DNA of 64,000 bases from Theristus sp. LFF4_11 (lineage: Eukaryota; Nematoda; Chromadorea; Monhysterida; Xyalidae). The notes under the pieces are model-generated. The model did not search any database and was not told the origin of the DNA. It was given only the letters and a program-made list of their open reading frames with translations. The stretch is taken from the NCBI GenBank assembly GCA_030248135.1, contig JASANC010003362.1:29456-93455 (forward strand), written 5' to 3'. Made by a program: the position numbers and the translations under genes. This document shows, in pieces, positions 56,101 through 64,000 of the stretch (positions are counted from its first letter, which is position 1; every line of letters starts with the position of its first letter).

Positions 56101-59100
56101 ACTCGCCATTTCATTCATTGTCAATGATCGCACGTTTCTTCAGGCTCGTATACCGTCAGCCAATCAGCGTGCAGCACAGTGCGACAGCAGCGCCTGCTGG
56201 CGTCGCGCAAGTTGACCGTGGACATCGGAATGCTGCGTGTGTTGTTGCAATGGAACAGCGGCGGCAAGGCGGCCAACGAGACACACGCATTGGTGGCGCT
56301 GAATCACTTGTTGTCGGTGGGTTGCTGCTGGGCGCACTGGAATTTTCATTTATACGATCATTTGAAGTGCTAAATCTCTGCAAAAAAGTGCTAGTCTATT
56401 TCTATAGAATAGACCAAAGAGGTATCAGTCTTCTACCTTTTAGTTGATCTGGTTTGCATAATCCGAGCACAGCACGTGCCATCAATGACATGCGTGTATT
56501 GCATTGTTCCAGAAATGCAGCGAAACGGATGCGTCCGTGAACGCGTATCTTCGGGACGTCGAGTCGCTGATTTGGATGATCACAGCAGAGTCGGATCAGA
56601 CAACCGTGAAGGGTCGGTGGTGGGTGGTGGTGTTTTCAAATGCATTCACGTTGTGATTGACAGCCTGTGAATCAGGCGAACAGGGATTGGTTCAGGTTTG
56701 CGAGTGCAGGAGGCCAATAAGCAGCGTGCTCGATAGACAAAATGACTTGACAATATGCCTTGTGACGTGTGATGATTCACGAGAGACACGGCTGTTGCAG
56801 AGCCGAGCGAGCCGCCTCTGGAGACGCCCATGGAGCTGGCAGCCGTCTTCGATCAGCGGCCAATGTTCGTGCTGTTCAACTGCGACGCCGACGCGCAGTC
56901 TGCGGCCGAGCACTCGGTGAACGGCGGCGATGCGCTGCGACTGCAGTCTGCCTATTGGTTTCCGTCCGTCGTCGAGGAACCGCACTGTGCGGAGGAGCAC
57001 TCGCTGGTGGAGACGGAACGGGTGTGCTAACGGAGGAGGGGGGGGGGGCTGTCGAAGCGGTCGAAATGCCTGTTTCTTTAATTTATTCGCTAGCGAAACA
57101 GCGTTGCAATTTGTTGCTGATTTATTGCGTTTCTGAGAAATTGAGAAAAAAACTAATTTTTTGTCGCCCTCCAGGTGGCCACCGATCTCGAGTCAATTCG
57201 CCAAGAGTTCCTGCCGCAGTTCGACCCGAAAGAAGACCTACAGCGGAGACTCGCACTGAAGCAAGCGGAACGGCCCATTGCGAAACGGTGTGCTCGTGCA
57301 TCACTGTTCTTGTCATCTGCCTTTTCTCCGTGTTACCAAGTTCTTTCGAACGTTGCGTCTTCTCTGCTTCAGACGTGCCGGCCGCCCGGGCATCATCAAC
57401 ACCAGCAGCGGCGACAGTCGACGTCCAATGAGTACGGCGATTCGGTGTTGTCTGCAACTGTGCCGCTGACATTTGCATTTTTTAGTCACTTCACTCGTCT
57501 GGCAAGCATTCTAGCGAACATGCCCGCCGCACACGTGCTCAAGTGGTGTGCCAAGCTCGTTTCCTCCAATTGCAGTGCCGCCATTGCGTGGCCGCGGGTT
57601 CACGGTACGCCCCGGCTCGTTCCACGGCTCCGCCTACCACAAGGACTCGTTCCGCAATCGCCAGCCGAACACCAGTCGTGCGCCGTCGATGCACGTCGAC
57701 GATTTCATTGTCATGCAGGTCAACAACACCTGCAGATTGTGTTCTTTTGCTGTGTTTTGCGGTGGCCGGGAAAAAGTGGGAATGCTTATTGCGACTGCGA
57801 GCAAATAGAAGGTGCTCTCAGAAAAGCCGCAAAGCGTGCATTTCGAATTTCTGTTTCTTCGCCTGTACGAGTGTTGATGTATTTTCGTTTATGCTCTTGA
57901 GCGGAGCTTCTATGTGGAACAAAATGGCATTCCGATGCTGCGATGCCGCGTTTTTTTTGTACACCACTCTCGGTGGAAAACCTCTGAAAGCGCCAAATCA
58001 CACTGCAGCATTCCGCGCAACGTCACGAGGCGATGCACGCAAAGAAGAAGGAGCAAACCGGGTCGTCCGGCAGCGTCGGCGAACACGCGCATGCCTCTGC
58101 CAGCGCCTCCTCGCACGACCAGAAACAGTCGCGGCTCACTCCGGTGCCTCTCTTTTGCGGCGTTCGATGATTTTTTTACGATTCTGCGTTGGAAAACGTA
58201 TCGTTTTCATCGGTGATTTCGTACCCGCGCTGCGCAGTGTTTGAAAATAAATGCACGAGATGATTCGCCCCTATCGCAAGGCAATTGACGAGTGATGAAT
58301 TATTCGTCAACAGTCTTGCTGTACAGTGTGACTCTATAACATATCGAACTAGCTGATTGGTTGATGTATGCATTCAGTGCATGAATTGCTGCGGAGGCGG
58401 AGTTTGGTTTGCACAGAATGGAATGCATGGATGCATCACGTGGTGACCACCAACCAATCAGCGAGTTGGATATGTTATTGAGTTAGACTGTACCTGTGTG
58501 GAGTTGCCTGCTTTTCAGCCTCACTCGACCGGCACCGGATCGCGACAGGCTGGGGCGAGTGCAGATGAGCGCAGGAAAAAGGACGATCGAAGGCGCCCTT
58601 TGCCCTCGGCATCCGCCTCCTCACATCATCGTTCGTTTTAGGGGGGGGGGGAGGATTTGTCATGGAATTATTATTTTGCAGTGTACTCTATTTCCAAATC
58701 ACATCGCTCTGTGCAATGAGCTGATTGCTTGTGTGATGCAGGCATTATTGTGGAGGCGGAGTGATTACGCCACAGACTGGGCGTGTGCTCACCAACCAAT
58801 CAGCTAATTGCGTATGATATAGAAATACACACTGTATACTAATAAATTATTGCCGACACCGACGGTCACACAAACTCATTATTGCCAAGCGAGACTCTTG
58901 TTGAGATTGAAATCAAGTGGTGCACCGTATTGAATTCAGGGTCGAGTTTGTCGCGCTCTTCCGGTCAACGATTTGGCGTGCTCGCCTCGCGTTACCACCG
59001 GCCGCCGTTGCCGTGAGCTTTTTGGTTTCGTTTTTTTCCAACTTATCAATAAAATATCAGAGACCGAGTCGATTCTCAAACGGTTCAGCGCAACAAGGCT

Positions 59101-59608
59101 GTTTATGCCACCGGTGTCACTTTTTTGAAATGCCTTCACCAGTTCTTGCCGGTGGTGATTGGTGGAAACTGTGTAACCCGACGGGCTCTTCTGACCGGCG
59201 AAACAACTGTTTTACTTGAAAAATCATCTCATTTGGGTCACATATGAATCAGGTCACCGCTCGCAGCCCGGTGGTAGCGCGTTAGAGTCTTGTCTGAGCG
59301 GTCGGGGATCGAGTCCCGCCGAGGGCTGTATAGGCACTTAATGACGGAGAACACTCGATGGGCGCCCAACTCTAGGGCGTTCTGCACGCTTCTCTGGGTT
59401 GCCCTGGCTAAAAACATCGACTAAAATTCCAACAAGGCAACACAAATACCGTTTTTGCTGTACGTCAGTGTTCGGCATCAGCAGCGCAGGCCCACCGGCA
59501 TGGTCAACAGATCGAGTGGCTCCTCGGCAAAACGGCCGCCTCCGCAGCGGGACACATCCGGCCGTAACAAGGCCAGCCAAGCGCGCTCTGGCTCGCATCG
59601 CAATCGAT
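38135..59608 (+). CDS. VIRMA: virilizer (m6A methyltransferase complex scaffold), first exon not found
   Basis: Scaffold of the nuclear m6A-METTL-associated complex. About 39 exons, main ones: 38135-38247, 40322-40411, 40681-40786, 41274-41403, 41540-41686, 41911-42274, 42462-42712, ~42977-43324, 43522-43610, 45291-45389, 45605-45766, 45858-45957, 46138-46302, 46617-46914, 47346-47453, 48259-48449, 48871-49093, 49970-50196, 50428-50805, 51085-51171, 51298-51440, 51992-52275, 52619-52678, 53091-53288, 53690-54012, 54415-54535, 54881-54945, 55147-55315, 55706-55880, 56195-56318, 56513-56610, 56803-57027, 57175-57287, 57374-57432, 57574-57717, 58010-58138, 58517-58640, 58938-59012, 59475-59608. 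N-terminus matches: VVISEVHICPDGF, CRYNEGSENRF, MPTDHLLLRGKYSALSLVL. A Pro-rich then Ser/Arg-rich segment, an acidic stretch and helical repeats follow. The C-terminal signature PNTSRAPSMHVDDFIVM is diagnostic. Ends HRNR-stop. Many middle boundaries are approximate; the start codon was not located. Confidence 0.88.
38663..39285. repeat. three ~230-bp tandem repeats inside Helitron-3
   Basis: Units start at 38663, 38894 and 39116 (TTGTATTGTGAGATTTTACT), period 231 then 222. The second and third lack a 9-bp GGACTCTGC present in the first. Each contains CCGGGTCCC/GGGGACACC GC-rich blocks. The third is truncated. Open frames through it are repeats of one another, with no recognised domain. Confidence 0.85.
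39380..39690. repeat. ~80-bp diverged repeats in Helitron-3
   Basis: Several imperfect copies of TTTGATCAGCGACAATCAAC followed by ATTCCCGTTTAAAGTATCAA, spaced about 70-80 bp. Confidence 0.55.
41437..41490. repeat. partial M1 copy
   Basis: GGTTCTGCGACTCAAGGAAA then TTTATGTGGCAATTCAGAGT matches one end of M1. Only about 55 bp is recognisable. In a VIRMA intron. Confidence 0.5.
43717..45247. mobile_element. hAT transposon, degraded, in VIRMA intron
   Basis: 1531 bp from TAGGGATGGATCCGGC to GGCTCCATCCCTA, flanked by a perfect GTCAGCAG duplication (43709-43716 and 45248-45255). Subterminal regions hold many CCGGATCCGG/GGAATCCGG words on both sides. Inside, on minus, is a remnant of the hAT C-terminal dimerisation region. 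Confidence 0.9.
43966..44436 (-). pseudogene. hAT transposase remnant
   Basis: The 44163-43969 frame has STIARRYLAPLPSSVASERM and SRSRLSTQNAEKVMFLN, the conserved C-terminal dimerisation motif of hAT transposases. The upstream minus frame at 44436-44245 is acidic and Pro-rich (TPTNCDDTSEIANNDDDESE), possibly the linker before it. The rest is missing or broken, so it is a dead copy. Confidence 0.8.
47095..47262. repeat. M1 MITE copy
   Basis: Opens GTGTGATGCGTGACGCGGGG with the CCGAGTC...GGCCACTTAGGC interior and ends ACGCATTAAGTCGCAGAACC. The far left end is truncated. In a VIRMA intron. Confidence 0.62.
48015..48240 (-). mobile_element. tRNA-derived SINE, family C copy 1
   Basis: Minus-strand head GCGTCTGTAGCGCAGGTGTA with B-box-like AAGTTCGAACAACC, then a body containing GGAGAAACTAAAGTGACC. 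The same order occurs at 62525-63640, interrupted by another element. In a VIRMA intron immediately before exon 48259. Confidence 0.62.
49184..49653. mobile_element. M3 MITE copy 2
   Basis: 470 bp with ends CCGTATTACCTCTATTAA and TTATTAGAGGTAATACGG, flanked by TA. It has the same AATAAACCCCC runs and CCCCCATGGGGG centre as 4719-5172, and an almost identical middle (CAAATGGATGAGTTAATGGT). In a VIRMA intron. Confidence 0.85.
49885..49960. repeat. half of an M2 palindromic MITE
   Basis: CAAGCAATCAGCTAGTTGCA then TATGTCATAGAGGTCGACTG matches the right arm of the M2 elements at 58325 and 58680. The left arm is not seen. Confidence 0.5.
52816..53003 (-). mobile_element. tRNA-derived SINE, family A copy 4
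   Basis: Minus-strand head GGTGGTAGCGCGTTAGACTC with B-box-like GGGATCGAGCCCCGCC; body and CGCCTAAAA tail as in the other copies. In a VIRMA intron. It abuts the CCTGACACGTGCAATGTGTC tail at 53005-53050. Confidence 0.8.
53367..53429. mobile_element. 63-bp hAT-like miniature element
   Basis: TAGGGTTTGTAAAAAACCGG at the left and TTTTTTCTTGTGCCAACCCTA at the right are inverted, flanked by a perfect CGTCCATC duplication (53359-53366 and 53430-53437). It has almost no interior. In a VIRMA intron. Confidence 0.88.
54571..54760. repeat. M1 MITE copy
   Basis: From GGTTCTGCGACTCAGTGCGA to ACGCAGTGCAGTTGCAGAAC, with the long internal palindrome GAAGTAACCCGAGTC / GACCGGGTCACTTCATCC. The inverted ends are clearest in this copy. 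In a VIRMA intron. Confidence 0.75.
55010..55105 (+). repeat. retroelement 3' tail with (TCAA)n, copy 2
   Basis: GGCTGTGTGCCCAGCTTTGC, CCTGACACTTACAATGTGTC and GAATAAAATCAATCAATCAA in the same order as 24395-24505. In a VIRMA intron. Confidence 0.65.
58325..58495. repeat. M2 palindromic MITE
   Basis: ACAGTGTGACTCTATAACAT and ATGTTATTGAGTTAGACTGT form the outer arms; GCTGATTGGTTG and CAACCAATCAGC the inner. GGAGGCGGAGT lies inside. In a VIRMA intron near the 3' end. Confidence 0.78.
58680..58835. repeat. M2 palindromic MITE
   Basis: AGTGTACTCTATTTCCAAAT and ATATAGAAATACACACTGTA as arms, CTGATTGCTTG and CAACCAATCAG inside, with GGAGGCGGAGT shared with the neighbouring copy. In the next VIRMA intron. 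Confidence 0.72.
59258..59432 (+). mobile_element. tRNA-derived SINE, family A copy 5
   Basis: The only plus-strand copy. Head CCCGGTGGTAGCGCGTTAGA, B-box-like GGGATCGAGTCCCGCC, body GGGTTGCCCTGGCTAAAAAC, tail CGACTAAAATTCCAAC. In the last VIRMA intron. Confidence 0.8.
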
Positions 59609-59971
59609 GATTGTTGCGAAATGATTGCTTCGTTGTGTGATTATCACTGTTGTGTTCAGTGGTGATTTTGATTGTTGCAATCGATTGTTTGTTGTAGTTA
59701 TGAACACGATTCCTTTGGGTGTGTGTTGCTTTTCATTTGCTTTACTTCTGTTTACTTTCTGTTCAAGTTGTTTTTTTCTTTTGTTCTTGTGCACTTTGTT
59801 TTGTGTTCGTCTTTTATCTGCTGTATAGATGAATTTGAAAACAGCAGCTGATTACTATACTCTAATTTGACAAACTACTCTTTCAACTGTATGTTGTGTT
59901 CTGAAAAAGTCCCATGTTCTGTGGGTGTTATTTCATGTGTCATCTGTGGAAGTGTTTGATTCCAATGAATG

Positions 59972-59977
59972 AATAAA
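59972..59977 (+). terminator. VIRMA polyadenylation signal
   Basis: AATAAA 364 bp downstream of the VIRMA stop codon, in AATGAATGAATAAAAATC. It is the first canonical hexamer after the stop in this orientation. Confidence 0.6.
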
Positions 59978-59979
59978 AA

Positions 59980-60941
59980 TCTGAAACACTTTTGGGTCGC
60001 TTGTTTTTAAACTGCTTTATTGTTCCACTTGAGCAATGATACTATGAACATTGGATTTCATTTGATACTTTTCTTGGTGTGTTCGCTTTTTTATTTATTT
60101 CACGAAAATGGATTTCAAAAATAAAAATCAACATCGGTTCCAGCACCATGATTGATTTCATCATCTTGGTCATGCTTATTCAACAAATCAGCGTGTCCAG
60201 TTCAATTGCAGCCAAGAAGTTGGATGTATGTAGCTCGCATAGGGCACAGCATAACAGTGCTTTATTGTGGTTGACATAACCACTGGATCTTGTTTCGTGT
60301 GGTTCGTGTCGCATTAAATTTCTCGAAAAAAACATCCGTTTTCTGGTGTCCATGCAAAACATGAAGCATTTCAAGCTTGATCACAGCACGCGCGTGACGC
60401 TTTGTGTTGTGTCGTGTGGTCCAGTGATTCAAACCAACGAGCTTCATGGAATAAACCACACGATAGTGGGGTTGGTGCTGAAGCTGAAGAGAATTTGGAT
60501 GCAATATCTGGCAGAACAGAAGTATGGCACTGCATGTTTAAAGTGGCAGTTTGTGAAACATTCTGTAGATGTCCAACGCACAGCTTGTCAACCCGTTGTT
60601 TTATTTTTTATTTTTGCAGAAATTGCGTGTGTGTGTGTGTGTGTGCTTTTGGTTGATTGGTTGCTTCACGATCAGTCCGCTGATTGGCTGTGGTGGTACG
60701 GTCACGATCACAGTGAACATGCAGCGTTGTAAGTAAAGTAGAACAGCCGAGATATGATGATGCCCACAATTGAACAGCACCAAAGAAATGACCGCACTTT
60801 TCCATTTCAGCCGCGAATATTATTCAAAAAAACCAACAAAAAAACAAAACACGTGACTCGCGCACCAACGAGCAGCTGCTGCACAGCGAGTGTGGTGCAC
60901 GTTTCATCGCGCGCGTGTCTGTCCCCGCCCCCTCATTCAGA
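59980..60941. other. intergenic: VIRMA end to ARP1 start
   Basis: No convincing gene. A (GT)n run lies at 60625-60645, then CCAAT-box words (GGTTGATTGG, GCTGATTGGCTG) at 60650-60690 and a C-rich GTCCCCGCCCCC at 60920. Together these are plausible promoter elements for ARP1. Confidence 0.5.
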
Positions 60942-63804
60942 ATGTCGTACGACGTGATCGCGAATCAGCCGGTCGTGATCGACAACGGCAGCGGCGTCAT
61001 CAAGGCCGGATTCGCCGGCGACCAAATGCCGCGGTGTCACTTTCCGAACTACGTCGGTCGCCCGAAGCACACGCGCGTCATGGCCGCTGCCTTGGAGGGC
61101 GACGTGTTCATTGGTGCGTTTGAGCCGAACTCGGCTGGCAGGCACACATTTGAGATCTGTGCTGTTGTGTCGTGCATGTGCTCGGGGCCAGTTTCATAAA
61201 AGCGCAGTAGTCGAATAGCGCCACACACCACTGAGTCCACGAATAAAATCAAAAGAAACGTCACAGTTTCGTTTTTCTGCATGCAACAGATTCACCGATG
61301 TCTGCTCTTCGACGTGACATTAGGAAACTGAAATTTGTTGACTGATGAGTTCATTTTGGCACTCAGTGGTGTAACACTATTGAACTGCTAAGTTTTACAA
61401 AAAACTGGCCTTTGGAGGTGTAGCACGGTGTTTGTGTTCGATTTTTTTTGGAAAGCGACGCAGGCCTCGGAAGGTTTTTTTGGGAACCTTGAGTGAGATT
61501 CGAGAGCACCGTCTCTGGTAGGATAGCAGCTCATGCCTGATTTTTTTCTGGCTGCCAACCAGGCATCGATCTCCACAGAAATTCTTGCCGGAAACAGCTG
61601 ACTGCCAAAAGTCACAGCCAGCAAGGAATGACTGTTAGCGAACGGCAGCACACGTAACAAATTTTACAAACGGTCATCATTGATGGCCATAAGCATAGCA
61701 TGATGTACGTTGCAGGTCCGAAAGCTGAAGAATACCGCGGTTTGCTGGCGATCCGCTATCCAATGGAGCACGGCGTTGTGACGGACTGGAACGACATGGA
61801 GCGCATTTGGCAGTACCTCTACAGCAAGGACCAAGTGCGAAAAACACGTTATTGTTGCGTGCATACGAGGGTGAAGCAAAACCAATGGCCTTGGACGAAA
61901 TCAACGTGCCGAATATAGCTGTTGTGTATCGTGATAAACGCTGTGGTTTGCGTTACTTTTGCTGCTACCGAACTCACTGGAACAATCATTGAGAAGACTG
62001 CGGCAGATTTTGCGGTTTCAAAGCTAAGCTGTGGTGACCCAAGTTCATCATTGTAGTTGCGACTTGTGTGGCTGAAGCTGACTGGTCTCTCGACTGCGTA
62101 TAGTTCTCGGATGTCCTTAAACGGATTCACGCAGTAGCAGATTATTGATCTGCAACAGCACGTTGTGTTTGCATTCTCAACAAACGAGACGTTGAGAGTT
62201 ATTGTTGCGTTTCAGCTGAAAGCGTTCCCCGAGGAGCACCCAGTTTTGCTAACCGAGGCGCCATTGAACCCGGCGAAAAACCGCGAACGAGCGGCCGAGA
62301 TTTTTTTCGAGACGTTCAATGTTCCGGCGTTGCACGTGCAAATGCAGGCGGTGCTCAGTCTGTACTCGACAGGTACGATGATGTCGCGAACACGGCATAC
62401 TGTAGCATGTCGTTCGGTCTCGACACGATTTCACTGCAGCGCGCTGCCGTGCTTTGCGAATGAACACTGTTTTGAGAAGACAGTAAAAATCTCTGAAGGC
62501 AGATACCAACCATTAGTGCGACCTGTACTGCACGTCGTGTCTAGGCTCTGGAGAAAGCCGACCATCAGATGTTATTGGTCACTTTAGTTTCTCCATATAT
62601 ATGTCTTGTCCACAGCGGGGATCGAACCTGGGTTTTTTTTGCAGAAAAACGTCGGTTTTTTGCAGAAATTTTGGACCGTTTGCAGAATTTTTTTAGCAGA
62701 TTTCTGCAAATTGCAGAAACAGATTTGCATACAAACTTTGGTTTTGCAATATTCATTTTGTGCTTAGCGCTTGACTGAAGTTTCACATCAACATGGAAGA
62801 AATTTCAAATAGTTTTTCGACACAACAGAAGATGCAAAAATAGGTAAGACATTGGCGGAGGTACGGTGCGCAAGTTTGTCGTCGAGCTGGTCGAAAATCT
62901 CAGCAACCTATTCGAAGATGCGCACAGTGTTCTCAAAACTGCCAAAATATTCTACCGTCTGAGATGGATGAACAGCTGCTAGCGTACGGAATTGCCGATC
63001 TGCCATATCTGCACTTGTTTTATTCATCAATTTTTCCGGGCAAGGGCAGCATCGCTGACGAATGGAAACGATTCAAATGCGAACGAATTTAATTCCCTGG
63101 TCCGAGTATAACTGCAGGCAAGCATGCAGTATCTGGGGATGAAAACAAAGAGGCGATACAAAATCAAACCGTACACCTTTGCACCTTTGAGAACGTCGAA
63201 CCGATCGAAGCCCATCGCTTTGATTGCGAAATTTGAGCAATGAGGGTTCTCATTTGATATGATTGTGTTGTTGTTACGTTGAATGATTTGAAACGAATGA
63301 TTGGTGGTTTGTTTGGTTTGGCAATCTGGTTTGGTTTTGGTGTTTTTTCTGAATCTTTGAAAAATTCTGCGGTAAAACGATGCAATTGGCAATTGCAACT
63401 CTGAGAATCGTTAAGAAATGATGCTCAGAACGAAAAAAATGACATTAAACAAGCACAAAAACCATTTTCGTCATGTTTTTGAAATTTGCAGAAACCAAAT
63501 TTCATTTGCAGAAATTTTTTACCAAATTTCTGCAAATTGCAGAACCGACTTTTTGAGAAAAAAAAACCTAGGATCGAACTGTTCACCTGCAGAACGGTAG
63601 ACAGAAGCCCTACGCCTGCGCTACAGACACTTCAGTTGTGCTGGCTGTTTGTCAGTCGGAAATCTAATTTTTAATTTTTTTCCCAAAGGACCGTTGAAAC
63701 GAATCGTTTCATCGTTCAGGTCGAACGACTGGCGTTGTGCTGGACTCTGGCGACGGCGTGACACACGTGGTGCCCATCTACGAGGGGTTCGCCATGGAGC
63801 ACAG
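60942..63804 (+). CDS. ACTR1: actin-related protein 1 (centractin), C-terminus beyond right edge
   Basis: Subunit forming the short filament of dynactin, which links dynein to cargo. Exons 60942-61113, 61716-61834, 62216-62372, 63720-63804, with consistent phases (1, 0, 1, 2), give 177 complete codons and 2 extra bases. The residues read [119 protein letters not shown]. These are the actin-fold phosphate-1 (DNGSG) and phosphate-2 (DSGDGVTH) loops; [13 protein letters not shown] and the overall spacing favour ARP1 over conventional actin. The last donor is at 63805. The start Met lies just after a TTCAG, so a 5' UTR intron is possible. Confidence 0.95.
62525..63640 (-). mobile_element. tRNA-derived SINE, family C copy 2, interrupted
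   Basis: Minus-strand head GTGTCTGTAGCGCAGGCGTA (near 63635), then GAACAGTTCGATCC. After a 944-bp insertion, the B-box continuation GGTTCGATCCCCGCTGTGGA and body GGAGAAACTAAAGTGACC follow. It lies in the ARP1 intron before exon 63720. Confidence 0.65.
62627..63570. mobile_element. hAT-like element inserted in the SINE B box
   Basis: 944 bp, flanked by perfect GGATCGAA duplications (62619-62626 and 63571-63578). Ends CCTGGGTTTTTTTTGCAG and GAGAAAAAAAAACCTA are roughly inverted, with TTTCTGCAAATTGCAGAA palindromes near both ends. No transposase motif was recognised. Confidence 0.78.
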
Positions 63805-64000
63805 GTAGACTGTGCGATATGCTCACGAGTCACTTCGGTTGAAAGCGAACATTTATGTTTTGTCAGTACGCACAGACGTCGTTCGAAATCATCGCGCACA
63901 TGACACGATTGCTAAATTGCTTGGCCATTTTTTCAAAAGTGCCGTGTCCGTGCGTACGCACGAACAAATTCGCTAGATCCGCCTTAACTGCAAAATTCAG

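Noticed and set aside
57498..57573. additional VIRMA exon
   Set aside because: An open frame is present but no acceptor gives a phase compatible with the neighbours; treated as intron.

Overview
This is intron-rich animal nuclear DNA, heavily invaded by transposons. Four host genes can be assembled by following splice phase: an arylacetamide deacetylase-like (AADAC) hydrolase, an FCHO-type endocytic adaptor, the m6A-writer subunit virilizer (VIRMA), and the dynactin subunit ARP1. VIRMA, an F-BAR/mu-homology protein and tRNA-derived SINEs together point to a metazoan. The compact coding exons and the many miniature transposons suggest an invertebrate; I cannot name the phylum.

Layout. 1-16460 (minus): AADAC-like gene, whose exon 1 (16320-16460) is 14.3 kb from exon 2 (1661-2058). 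That first intron holds a mariner-like element (2512-16194, TA on both sides). The mariner is split by two Helitrons joined head to tail with no spacer (2702-14050 and 14051-15470). The first Helitron is 11.3 kb and looks autonomous: an intron-rich Rep/helicase gene (about 25 exons, 3054-11199) followed by an RPA70-like gene (12093-13882). 18307-29565 (minus): FCHO gene of about 20 exons. 29566-38134: transposon-dominated interval, with a mariner-like element bearing ~195-bp inverted ends and several hAT-like elements with TAGGG ends. 38135-59608 (plus): VIRMA, about 39 exons, with a Helitron, a hAT, SINEs and MITEs in its introns. 60942-63804 (plus): first four recognised exons of ARP1, which runs off the right edge.

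Most unusual points. The Helitron Rep/helicase gene carries eight in-frame 81-nt exons (seven near-identical, mostly on a 204-bp period, plus one diverged), all phase 2-2, so any number can be joined without breaking the frame. The head-to-tail Helitron junction is base-exact. A hAT-like miniature element sits on the 3' splice site of an FCHO exon; its target duplication contains the AG acceptor and its terminal A/T run now lies where the polypyrimidine tract should be. A 63-bp hAT-like element has a perfect 8-bp target duplication.

No operon logic applies. The host genes serve separate cell functions (ER ester hydrolysis, clathrin endocytosis, RNA methylation, dynein transport). Within the large Helitron, Rep/helicase and RPA plausibly act together in rolling-circle transposition.
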